From: Symsagittifera roscoffensis
Taxonomy: Eukaryota > Xenacoelomorpha > Acoela > Convolutidae
Reading direction: 5' to 3'
DNA length: 64,000 nt
Assembly: GCF_963678635.1 (NCBI RefSeq)
Contig: NC_087066.1
Span: forward strand, 61,226,875 to 61,290,874
This document shows, piece by piece, positions 9,692-20,196 of this stretch (within the stretch, counting starts at the first letter, position 1; the number at the start of each line of letters is the position of its first letter). The position numbers and the translations under genes are program-made. Below the pieces are notes generated by a model, which saw only the letters and a list, made by a program, of their open reading frames with translations, did no database searches and was not told the DNA's origin.

Positions 9692-10478
9692 CTGAAAACC
9701 CTTAACAACGCCCCCACTCGGGCACCTTTTCAGAGTCACTGGTTTAAATTGCTAGATTGATCGAAACGATCGGTCTTATAAAACAGTATGGGTATACTAT
9801 TTAATTAATATAAAGGTTTGATCCAAATGATCTGGTATCAAAGTCACTGTCTTTTCGTTTTATGGTTTTTGTTCCTTTTTCTATACTTTTTTTCTTGTTT
9901 TTGTTTCGCTTTTTGTCTTTTTGCTCGTGTTTTTGTCCCCCTAGTTACCCCCCTTACTCGGTTAGCTAGGCCTCGTTCGGAGAGCGTACCAGGAAGTTTT
10001 CTCAAGTTTTCTTAAAAAGCTATCACGGTACAACCGGAAGGCTTACACGTTCCCGCTGAACCGTACCACCGGTACTCTAGAATGGGCATGCAGCCCGGAG
10101 CTGTGTCAAGTGGGTTCGACTCCGTAGTCATGATGTCGTAAAAACACCCAGGAGCGCCATAAAAACACTATGTAACAGCCGCCTACTGCAGTCACATAAG
10201 AGGCTTAAGAAAAATAGGCCCTATAACCATTGGCTCAAGAGTCAGGGACACTATCTCTTGTGTTTTTCTACCTCAAGAACGGTCGGAGCCAATTCGGTTC
10301 GCTTGCGACATGAGACTAGAACCCGTTACAGCTTGAAGGCTACTACCAAATTATCCCCCCACTCTAGAAAACCAAAACGTCCCCATACTTAGGTCTCAAA
10401 ATACCCAAAATACACAAACGCCGTTAAAAACAGGGTTGGAACAATCCGTTAAGTTACTTTTTATTGGACAGTGGAACT

Positions 10479-10501
10479 TTGATCCATTTCAGATGGATCA
10501 A
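10479..10501. other. perfect 9-bp stem, 5-nt loop hairpin
   Basis: TTGATCCAT, loop TTCAG, ATGGATCAA. It lies in the non-coding spacer beside the AATAAA (minus strand, 10465-10460). Confidence 0.8.
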
Positions 10502-10815
10502 CCTAAAACTCGCCTTATCTCAACAAAACAATCATAAAACACACTCGAGAAATTTAAATTGGGAACTCACATGTTGATGTACTCAAGTACAAGGAGTAAT
10601 TAAATTGGTGAGCAGCTCAAGAACTAGGTAATATAACTAAACAAGTTTGATACTGGTCAGTTTTGGTAACAGAAGTAAGTTCTGGCTCTAGAATTTGAGT
10701 TTTTGTATGAACCATTGGGACACTCAAGCTGTCCACCTTTCCATTGAAGGTTCACTCTAGTTCGTTCCGAATAGTCGTTCTTTCTTCTATTTATCGTCTC
10801 TCCTCCTATTTCGGG

Positions 10816-11025
10816 ATAAGACAGCTCTACTCGTGTCTTATTTTATATCTGGAAATTGCGAATAGCAATTTCCCGCTGTTTTTCCTGAGCAATTTCCCGC
10901 AAATGTAAATTCGGATGTTCTGATTTTTCACTTTCTGTTTTCAGTTGGTACGAGAAAACTGAGCATGACAGGCTCTATTCGAAATTTTGAAAATTAAAAT
11001 TCTACTCGAAAATTACGTATTTTCG
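10816..11025. other. three further perfect hairpins
   Basis: ATAAGACA/TGTCTTAT at 10816-10823 and 10834-10841 (10-nt loop). GGAAATTGC/GCAATTTCC at 10851-10859 and 10865-10873 (5-nt loop), with a further GCAATTTCCCGC copy about 25 bp downstream. CGAAAAT/ATTTTCG at 11007-11013 and 11019-11025 (5-nt loop). No bacterial-type terminator is meant. They are structural features of the spacer and could act in RNA. Confidence 0.75.
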
Positions 11026-12114
11026 TGTCTCTCAAGGTCAAACTTCCAGACATGACCGACTGGCACACCCCTTCAATGTCCCCATTGAACGCATAACCCT
11101 GGGTTATCTTCAAGTGGTGATCCAGCTTTCTGTAATCAATTTACAAAACGCATTAGAATATAAAATTTATCTACTCTACCTCAACTCACCGCGTGTCATA
11201 AATGGCATCGTACTACATTTCACTGCCTTTCAGCATTTTCACAAAATTTGCACTATGAGGAGTGTCCTACATAAAAAAAATTTTCTGACTACTTAAGTAG
11301 TTTTTCCGTAAAATTTCTTATCGCTCTTGCTGATTAAAAAGTTGAGACGTGGCACAGCCACGCACCCGTTAAAATTAACTTAATGTCACTCACCAAGTAT
11401 AATCACTCATTTATGCGTTTGCATATTAAAACTAAGAAACTCTGTGGCTAGGAAAGGTAATGAGGTACTCACCCTTTTCGAGCCAGCGTACCTAACTCCT
11501 ACCAGGTCGCCACAAACTGAAGATGTGTTCTACACAGGTTAAAAACTCCAGTCAGGTTTAAATAGATAAATACACTCAACTAAGGCCTATATATATAAAT
11601 AACATCAACTAAAATTCTCCATTGTAATTCAACTATTTTAACAACAGTTGTAACAATTTCAAGTCTGGTTTGACCAAACTGCATCAAAACAAAAAGTTTG
11701 AAAGTTTCATTAATCCATCTTGGTTGGTTAGTTTAAGTTTTTACACACAATGAAATCAAGTTTTCATTTCTCTCCAGTTTTCAATCTTCGTCCATCGCTT
11801 CTGGTTTCTGCTTGCCTTTCTCACTGTCTTCTAGAAATTTTTGCAGCATATCCACAGAGTTTCGGGCCGTGCCCCAGCTTTCCTGCTCCAGCAACCTCTG
11901 TTTGTACCAGGTTAGTAGGTCCACATTCACTTTCTGCTCTCTGTTCCTGCAGAAGCTGTTGTCCAGGCACAGGCTCACGTTCCGTTCTAGGTCAGCTTTT
12001 AAGACCTCTTTCCTTTCCTTTTGAGTTGTGCAAGACATCCCAGGTACTTTCTTCACTGCCGTGGTCACAGCGTTCCTATGTGTCAGGAATGCTCTCTTAT
12101 AGGCTCCCGGTCCT

Positions 12115-12238
12115 ATGTCCAGCTGGAAAGATCGATATGCTTCCGTGTTTCGGGACAAATGACGCTTCGCGCGTTCATGTCCAGCTGGAAAGATCGATAT
12201 GCTTCCGTGTTTCGGGACAAATGACGCTTCGCGCGTTC
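12115..12238. repeat. 62-bp perfect tandem duplication inside ORF C
   Basis: Two copies, 12115-12176 and 12177-12238, identical by eye (both begin ATGTCCAGCTGGAAAGATCG). The length is not a multiple of three, so the duplication alone shifts the ORF C frame. Perfect identity implies a recent event. Confidence 0.97.
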
Positions 12239-14042
12239 ATACACCCATGCCGTCCTCACCGCACGGAACCAAGGCATCAATCTTTCTCTCGCCCAAATTC
12301 TTTCTATTTCTTTCGGTATTCTCAAAATTTTGCAGGTCCTTTTGAGCAGATCCAGTCTCTTGCTGATGCTCACTCGGCTCAATTGCTCCAGAGTTGGCAT
12401 GGCCATCTCCTGTTATGTCGTCCCTGCATTGGCTTCTAGCCATCTTACTGCTAACATGGCGCTGACCACCAGTATGTTCACCTTCTGGGTTTGGTCAGGC
12501 AATCCCATCGAGAACAACTCTTCGGCATCCCAAACCAGTACTAGGTTTACTCTCTTGGGGTGCCAAAACGTCTGCGCCAGGCAGTGACACGCGTCCTTCC
12601 CATGAGTCAACAGAATATTTCTCCAAGTTCGATAACCCGATGCCACTAGCAGGGGCTCAATTTTTATCATCGTTTGATGAGTCTCATCTTTTTCGTCTAT
12701 CATGGGAAAATCACTCGACATTATTCCCCTAGCCATCTTTTTCTGAAACTCACTGATGTTCCCTTCACCCCATTTTACACTCCAACTCATCCCTGGACCT
12801 CTCTGGGGCTGCCTGGAGGATCTTCCTCAACAACTCATGGGATCACTCCGACATCCTCGACAGTCGCACGCACTTAGGCACCGAGAAGAGCTGGTCGATC
12901 AGTCGGTGTTGTCTTCTGGCATCTACAACCACCAAGTGCGTCGGTTATTTGCTATTGCAGTATGGTGCCGCACTAGGTCCCACTCCCACCAGATACTTCG
13001 AACCGGCTGTCTTATGATATCCCATGCTGTGCTCCAAATTCATCTCATTTTCATGAGCCTCCCGCCAGCTTCTAATTTTCTGCTGCGTTTGTAATGCTCC
13101 AGGGAACACTTCCACACTCAAGGACGTGACCAGCGCATAGGCCCGCTCCAGGCGTTCCAAGGACTCAATCGACCTGACCATGCTACATAAACCTAAGGCG
13201 GTCATCAAATTCACCTCCGTCACTCCATGGCAATCCGCAACCAACTCCATATCTTTTTTCTCTGACATACTCAATCTTCCATACAATTTGGGTAGCTGGC
13301 AGTGCTTTTCACTCAATGTTTTCAGGCGATGACCTTTACCACACATGTACCCTTCCATTCCACAACTGGAAGCTAAGCAGGAACCCTCCTTCATCCAATC
13401 ACTTGGAGAGTTCCCCTCGGACGGCTCCGTGGGTTGATTGTCATCTTGCCTCGTTGATTTCAGAGCCAATAGATGATATGTCATGGCTAGGTCGTGCAGG
13501 CTCTCATTGTCGTTCTCCTCCAGTTCAGTTTCAGCGGCGAGGTCCCATATCAGGCCCGTGTTCGGATTTGGACACAATGAAGCCCTCACAAGTTCCCACA
13601 TCGTCACTAAGCTGCTCTTCAGCGGACCGTCCCACGAACCACTCTCAAAGCTTACTTGTCCCTACAGCTGGGAAATCGAAGGTGCAATCGCTCGTTCCTC
13701 CAGGATCACTCCCAATTGTAACTGTTCAGACGTTACTGTCCCCATTTCTCTCGCACTCTTTCACCCAGAAATTCGGGATTATTGCTTGCTCATAGTCGAA
13801 GTATGCGTCCCTCGCTTCCTCGTTAACGAATGGATTATAAGCTATTCCTGGGACACCCGACACGTATTAGAAGGACTTCCGCTTTCCTAGCGTCTCGTAC
13901 TCGTTCAGACTTCTAATTCCTTCTAACAATTCTCTCGTCACAGTCAACTCCTTGTTGGAACATCGCCTGACTTCCTCCAATCGCCGGTAGCTATCCATGT
14001 CATTCAGATCGTTCGTCGGAATCTGCAGGGGCATGTCTTGAT

Positions 14043-14092
14043 AGGGCTCCAAGACTTCTTCAAGTCTAGGGCTCCAAGACTTCTTCACGTTT
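14043..14092. repeat. 25-bp tandem duplication inside ORF C
   Basis: AGGGCTCCAAGACTTCTTCA occurs at 14043 and again at 14068. The last five bases of the copies differ slightly. The length leaves a remainder of one on division by three, and the two copies sit exactly where the ORF C frame changes between 14102 and 14088. Confidence 0.93.
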
Positions 14093-14746
14093 CTTCGACC
14101 TCTACCCGATTGTCTTTACACATTCTTCTAGCACCGGAGTGGGGATACGATCCACCACGAACTTCACAAAGCCAAGTGCGTCCTTTCTTTTTGCCCACGC
14201 CATCGCAGAATTGTCCCTGGCGATCAACACTCTCAAACCTCCCATAAATTCTAACTGTTTCTCTCTAGATCTCGTATCAAGGGTGGCTTCATGCTCCCGT
14301 CTTCTTATTCCGACAAGGCACCACACAAGTCTCACTTGCAGGACTGTCCTGACGCAGGGGTTGGCTAAGTAAGCCATCACAGATGAGAGGGTACGCATGG
14401 TTTCGTCGAAACACTTCTGCAGAGCCGCCCTCCTGGAAATTTCACTCAGAAGCTCTGAACCATTCTCATTCGCCTCCGACGGCATCACTGTGCCATATTC
14501 TTTCCTCTTCAGGTTCGAGCCCCTTATCAACTCTTTCAGATACTCCTGCATGGCTTGCTTGTCATGCCAGGCCATCAGGTGCCCTCTCGTGGAGTTTCCC
14601 GCTTTCACCATTTACAGGTAGCCCCCAGCAGGATCGCCCATGTGAACCGATCCGGGCACTGTAAAACGACTATACTGAACCACGTCGAGCTGCCCTTCCA
14701 ACTTCATCTTTGCCATGTTGGTACTTGACGGTTTGTAGTCGTCCAA

Positions 14747-17700
14747 TCAACCGGATCCACACTGGCTAAAAACCTCCATTTCCAATCTGGTGTCAGCCAG
14801 GGTTCTTTCGTTTCTCTTGACCTTTGAAGCCGTTGAGAATAATCCCGCCAGCAACATCGGTGGCACTTGGTTCTCATTTTCTCTGCTGCCTTGCGCGTCC
14901 CCTTGCCCAGCTTCGTTCGGGCGGGACACTTTCGCCAGCGACATCACCATCGTTTTGGTCTGCGACTTCACAACCTTGGGGTTGTTCACTTTGTCGTTCA
15001 CTCTCTCCTTCAATTTTTTCACTATTGACTTGTACTTTTTCAGTCCTTTCCTGGCTCTTGTGACGGGTCGACCTCGTATAATCGGGCTTTCTTCCGTTTT
15101 TTTTTCCGTGACTTACTCGATCAGACCGTCCGATTCAGTGGACTCCATCTTTTTCTTTATAACTTCTCGCATGATGGGCTGGTTCAACCCCACTCTCATC
15201 ATTGGCTGCCGTATCTCCAGATTATGCTCCACGTACTTCCCATGAATGCTACACGCCTCCAAACATCGCCGATGTTTCTCTCCAGCTCGCTCTGGTATCG
15301 CTCCCATTCTCCTTCTGGCAACGTGCCCAGGAATACCACTCGTATTGACTCATCAATACTCCTTCTTCGAGCGGATTCACTGAGTTGCTTGGACTCGCCC
15401 TTCCTCTGATATGCTTCAACCAGGGACATAGACTCCACAGGTGACAGACTAGCTGGGGGCTCCTTAGTGGGAGACATAAATGATGACGGTGTCATCAACA
15501 CTAGTGTTTCATTTGCTCCACCACCTTCTGTTTCATTGAACTCATATTCCAGCAGATCCCTCTCCAGAGCACCCAGGTCAACATCGCTCATTCAGTCGCT
15601 CTTCCCTTCCATGGGGTCATTTTCACCATGATTCTCTTTATTTGCATCTCCTCCATTGTCTGGTCTTGGTCCCGGTCCAGAGGGGCTATGGCGCATGTCA
15701 ATTCCTGCATCCGGCCGAGCCGGTATCGCCAGGTCAACCGCATGATAAAACACTTGGTCATTCATGACAATTTCTACAGGTTCCTCACCATGCGGTGCCA
15801 CTGCCTCTATCGTCAGATAGATGTCTCCTCTGGTCTCCTTGCTCACCTCCATAATCACCACTGTCTCCCTCCTGGGCCACTGCAGCCTAGACTTGTCGTC
15901 AGCTGGAGTATACACGTCGTTCCAGTGGCCTGCAGAGACCTCTGGCTTCCTTGATGGTATGGCCTTGATCTTTTTACTGCTCCACAAGTTCTGAAAGTCG
16001 AAATTGAAGACATGTAAAGCTGCAGCTTTCCAGCTGATGAAGCGCGGCTCCATCCCTCGCTCCACTTGATCATTTTTTTCTTCTACATCCTGCGCAGCTC
16101 CAATCCTGGGTGCCAGAACTGGACTGTTTACTCCACACAGCATCCTCCTAATGCGAGGATACAGTGGGCATCTGTTTGGCAGTGGATTTAAACCTGCCAG
16201 CCATGCGTCCTGGTTCTCCCTCACGTAAGCGTAGGTCTCCGGCCAGGCCGGGAGCTTCACTGCGTCTGTGGTTTCTCTAATGATAGGTCGTAGGTTCCAA
16301 AGCTTGGGGTTGAACTGTACATTGGCAAAATCCTCGCCTCCCATTCGACATTTGAAGCTGTTTTTCAGGTCCATTAACACCCAGCCAGGGCAGTCCACCA
16401 CAGACGCAAGGTTCACATACATAACCGAATGTCTGTACGCCTCCACTCGAATGTCAGGGAACACTTGCACCACTGTAGGTCCATACACCACAGTCACAAA
16501 TTCTCTCAATCCGAAGATCAGAGCGAGTTGATCGATCCGCATCATTAGAGCCAAGTCGGTCAACAAGGGCATTCCCCCACACCTCTTCACTTCACTTTTG
16601 CTTGAGGTTGACTTATCCTCTTCGGTCAAACTTCTGATCTGATGTAGCAAATACTGAAGGAGAAAAGTCCTCCAGTCCTTCAGTTTTCGATAAGATGCTG
16701 TCTTCATCTGATAATCGAACTCGGGGTACCTTAGCAGCACGAACAGGTCACCCAGGCGACCATAGGCCATCGCAATCAGTGTCAGCAGACCATCCAGTCG
16801 GAGATCGCCTAATTCCTGTGTAAAAAGCACCAGGGGTTCTTTGACAAGCTTTCGTGCCCGAAGGTTACGTATAAGGCCAGCACAAGGCCAATAGACAGCT
16901 TCCTGATGTCCCTCACGAAATTGGCTATCAGGTTCCTCGGTGCCTTTGGGTAGCAGCTGCTGATGAATGCAGGTTACCATCCTATGCCCATTCTGGCGAG
17001 AATTGCATCTGACCTCTCTCACTCGGCCCTTGTGGCCAGCACATCCACTTGGAACCGGTCCAAGGACATCGTGTTAATCTCCTGCATAAATCCCAACATC
17101 GTCGCCTCTGCCTGCTGCCTCATTTCTAACATTCTTCGTAGGTATTGATGGATCTCTCTGACTACTGCCGGTGCATGATCGAAGGCATCCTGCCCCGACG
17201 CGCATAAGCGAGGAGATAGGTATAGCCAGAGATTGGTGTGCGGTTTGGTTCTCAGGGCCATAGCCTTAATGTCTTCCTCTGTTGAGAGGGCATTCCTCCT
17301 GACCATATTTCCTCTTTCATCCCTCACGTAGTCCGTTTGTCTAAACCACAGATTGCTCGCCAATTGCTGCACCAGCTGATGTTCATCACCCACTCCTGGC
17401 CTCAATTTCAATAACCGGTCGAAGTTAGAAAGTTCCAGGCCTAGCCCCTCATCAAGAACGACGCGCGTCGTGTTATGATCTTTGAATCCTTGGATCGCAT
17501 TCGAGATGTCCGTCCATATCGCAGGGAGTTCTGATCGGTAAAGGTAGTAGAAGCTGGGATCTACCTGTCGATTCGGTGCCGGTATCATCACATCAAATCG
17601 TCCCTCCGCCAACATGACCACCATAGCATACACAAACTGCATGGGTTCGGGCAATAGGGCATAGCCGGGAGACAGCACAAAGATTATCTTCCCTAACTGC

Positions 17701-18171
17701 CTTGCAAAATTCTGTCGTATCGATCTCTCAGCCTCCACCATGGCTGAGAGCAGCGTCATGATAGCTTCTCCCACGGCCTCCGAGCTCGTGACTGATCCGT
17801 CGACAAGAGCGTTTAGGAGGCTCCTGCTCTGCAGGTGGTCGTTCGATCCGGCTATTATCACTACTTCTGGATCCACACTTACCACCCTCTGCACACTTAT
17901 TGCCATCCCCACCGCTTGGCCCAATCCAAATTAGGAGCTGTGAAGAAATTCGCATCAGGCCAGAAGAGTGAGCGGGGCGTGTACAGGTAGCCAGAGCTGG
18001 CCACTATCAGAATTCTCCCCAGCTTCATTTCCTGATGGTCATAAGCCGCAGACAGATTGTCTCCTTTTGATGATTCGAGGTGCGCATACCTCCTTTCGTC
18101 ACTTTCCACTAGTGTGATTCTGGGGTAATTCTGGGGTTTGTCCCGGGGGTCTGGCGAACTGTTTTCCCCAT
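14747..18171 (-). pseudogene. ORF B: decayed accessory gene with SGNH-hydrolase-like N-terminal segment
   Basis: ATG at 18171-18169, 97 bp after the ORF A stop; end at 14747. The N-terminal part has GRILIVASSGYLYTPRS followed by EVVIIAGSNDHLQSR, which resembles blocks I and III (GxND) of SGNH/GDSL hydrolases. No clear DxxH block is seen, so enzyme activity is uncertain. About 900 further residues, including a long frame at 15592-17022, match nothing I know. The tail is very basic (15307-14747, for example KKLKERVNDK and SKVKRNERT) and could bind nucleic acid. Breaks: an 11-bp tandem duplication at 18117-18138, apparent single-base losses near 17930, 17025 and 15240, an in-frame TGA at 15592-15594 (followed at once by ATG) and an in-frame TAA at 15113-15115. 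The overall frame is otherwise well preserved. Confidence 0.65.
18117..18138. repeat. 11-bp tandem duplication near the ORF B start
   Basis: ATTCTGGGGTA at 18117-18127 and ATTCTGGGGTT at 18128-18138. On the minus strand this repeats CCCCAGAAT. It switches the frame between the ATG segment of ORF B and the following SGNH-like part. Confidence 0.85.
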
Positions 18172-18267
18172 GTTGTGATGCCGGTTGTTGGGCTTGTTCT
18201 CCACCAGAAACTTCCCTCTATGATTTGGTGGAGATCTTTGTCGGACCTGATGACGGACGTCCGTCAA

Positions 18268-20037
18268 TCACCTCGTGTTCAACGGTCCCATAGTGTTATC
18301 TCCGGGCAGAACCTCCAGATCCGCCAATTGAAGAGTAGTAGCGGAGCTGAATTGCTCTTCTTCAGCCAAGAGCCAATCCACACCTGGAATTCGGTACAGA
18401 CCAGATACAATAGGGTCAACCCCGTTGAGCATTCTTGTCGCATCTGCACGACAAGTTAGCGTCTTCATGCTCAATTTGATAGCCATGTCTGTTTTATATC
18501 TTCCCCAGGGGCAGGGATCTGCTCTGTTCCATAGCAGCTTACTGACCCTACGCGTATCCATCACCACTGTAGGATCGGCTCGCGAGGTATCCTGAGCGGT
18601 TGACGCCCTCGAATGCTGTGCCGTGGTATTCGCGTCGTCGTTTATCCACTGTTTTCCAGGTTGGGTATTGAAGTGTATACCATCTTCTGTCAAGGCACCA
18701 TGGTCCACCATTCTCAACGTTTTCTCGACATCCATCAAACGGAGTTCGTTGGGGTTTCCTGTGGTGAGATTCCTGATCATCACATTCCACTGGGTTATGT
18801 TCCCATTCATGAAGTCGGCTACTGGTGACCCGGCGTCTGGGTTATGGGGGATGGTACACAAGACCACAATCCGCGGTCTATATTTCTCTTTCAATTTTTT
18901 GAGGAGACAGATCAGTAGTGATTCCCATTTTGCCTCAGGTGTGACGGGGTTCCTTGGGACTTCGTTCGTCCCTATCATCACGGTCAACGTGCCCACTCTA
19001 TCTTCGTTCTGCAGCTCCATCATCTTGATTACTTGAGCTACTGAAGCCCCTCTAAAGGAGATCACAGTAGTTTGTCCTCCTACTAGAATTTGCTTCAAAT
19101 CCCTCACCAGGCTGTCCCGTATGATTAGGTGTTGGCTGCCCGTCGGCACCGGTTGGTGGATCACCGCTGAATTCCAGGCCATACCGTTCAGGCAGGTTCT
19201 GGGGTGCTCTGCTGCAACTTGCACAAAGGTCCTTCGGGCGTTGAGGTCCTTTCGAATATCAACTACCCGCGACCTCACCTTGGCTCCACTCGGTACCAGA
19301 CCGGCCGGCTCTGTGGGATTCACTGATTTTTCTTTTCTGATGGACGACTGGTCCGCTCGCTGAGTAGAAACAATCCTGCCCAAGCTTCGGTCTCTCGCTC
19401 GGTTTATTTCCTGTATCGCAGCTTTGGCCACTTGCTCAACTTTCGTCTGGAACTGAGGTGCCAGGTAAGTGTCCGAGGGATCAAGTATTTTGTTTCTGGC
19501 ATTTGAAGGCGAGCCCACTCGCTGCGGGGCCGTCACCTCACCGGGTCTATAAAGCTCCTGAGTCTTGGTTTTGGCTGTCGTCTCGGTATTTATCATCGCC
19601 AGAACCTCCGGCGACAACTTGCTGACTCTAGAATTATAGAGCTCCTTCAAGTGCTTTATCTCCTCTTCTTTGAAGAGGATCTGCAGCTCTCCGTATTTCC
19701 GTTTCCATTCGTCACAGTCTTTCGCCTTTTCTTGAAGCTCGTTCAACCTTGTGCACAATTGCTTCCAGTTTTTGTCTTTCTTCTCCAGCGTTTTACTCGT
19801 CTCCGCCGTTTGTATCTGATATTTCGTTCATTCTGACTTTTTTTATTGGAGGAGCCGCTGTTGGGGAGTCTGCTGAGTGTGATGGACCCTGCCCGTCACG
19901 TGATCGCTTGGCTCCAATGAGAGGCTGTACAGGCTGAACAGGTAAGGCATCTCCCCTAACCGGTATTCCCTCTCCTCGCTCAGTCCAGGTTCACGAGCTA
20001 GGTCGTGACCCGACATTTCCCCTCGTCGCCATCTCAT
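18268..20037 (-). pseudogene. ORF A: coiled coil plus SGNH-hydrolase-like domain, decayed
   Basis: ATG at 20037-20035, 18 bp after the stop of ORF Z. The first ~90 codons are broken by two frame changes (a P/S-rich stretch with KRSRDGQGPS and PPIKKVRMNE reads in another frame). From about 19815 to 18268 one frame of ~515 codons is intact. It starts with a heptad-rich coiled coil (EKKDKNWKQLCTRLNELQEK onward). An SGNH domain then shows block I as LIIRDSLVRDL (the usual G is R), block III as MIGTNEVPRN and block V as LTEDGIHFN, giving a plausible Ser, Asn, Asp, His set near residues 216, 265, 359 and 362 counted from 19758. SGNH esterase domains are known in ORF1 of some CR1/L2-type non-LTR elements and in giant rotifer elements; here the neighbour is a gypsy-type gag-pol. 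No signal peptide. It ends at TGA 18268. Confidence 0.75.
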
Positions 20038-20055
20038 GAGTCGGTTACGACCTCT

Positions 20056-20196
20056 CTACGCAGTTCCGGACGCGCCAAAGGCCAACATCAGGACCACCTC
20101 GGTGGGGCGTTCCTCACGAGCTTCCCTTACCAACACATTGAGGAGTGCGACGGTGAACATCGCCAGCTCCGGTTCCTGCAAGCTACAGTTGCAATC
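20056..20196 (-). pseudogene. ORF Z: 3' end of an upstream gene, cut by the satellite
   Basis: About 46 codons are open on the minus strand from the satellite junction to TAG 20056-20058, with protein-like content such as LQEPELAMFTVALLNVLVRE and VVLMLAFGASGTA. The frame begins inside sequence that abuts satellite DNA, so its start is missing. The 18-bp gap to the ORF A start matches the tight spacing of A, B and C. It is probably the C-terminus of the gene preceding ORF A in the same element; its identity is unknown. Confidence 0.5.

Larger units (their letters stand above)
8691..11780. other. 3-kb non-coding spacer (candidate LTR / 3' non-coding region)
   Basis: No convincing coding sequence on either strand. 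It holds a C-tract cluster (9040-9305), a TATA-like site on the minus strand, a 69-bp duplication (9554-9691), and several perfect hairpins (10479-11025). An AATAAA on the minus strand lies at 10465-10460, about 1.3 kb beyond the end of ORF C. Its position, between decayed accessory ORFs and the gag leader on the same strand, is where LTR and untranslated sequence would lie, but I cannot define LTR ends. Confidence 0.5.
11781..14716 (-). pseudogene. ORF C: decayed accessory gene of the retroelement, function unknown
   Basis: ATG at 14716-14714, only 31 bp after the ORF B stop. In-frame TAA at 14612-14614, directly followed by ATG and a 169-codon stretch down to 14102. Further readable stretches are 14088-13867, ~13866-13725, 13607-12945, 12790-12413, 12406-12115 and 12114-11781, in three frames, ending EAMDED-stop. 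Breaks include a 25-bp tandem duplication (14043-14092), an in-frame TAA at 13867, and a 62-bp tandem duplication (12115-12238). The intact protein would have had roughly 900 residues. It is helical and charged, with no signal peptide or membrane segment seen. I recognise no domain. The long protein-like stretches across frames, consistently on this strand, argue for one former gene; exact break points in 12790-13730 are approximate. Confidence 0.6.

Noticed and set aside
9818-10015. Plus-strand 65-codon hydrophobic frame
   Set aside because: F/L-rich translation of a T-rich tract; no start context or neighbours.
10085-10130. tRNA gene (GGTTCGACTCC at 10116-10126)
   Set aside because: The flanking bases do not form a T stem, and no acceptor or anticodon arm can be folded.
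11750-12439. 229-codon plus-strand frame and other long plus-strand frames between 11.7 and 20 kb
   Set aside because: They lie antisense to the decayed minus-strand ORFs, where motifs (SGNH blocks, coiled coil) are found.
17019-17022. GTGA overlap of two frames as translational coupling
   Set aside because: GTG starts are not expected in animal genes, and the pattern fits one lost base in a single ORF.
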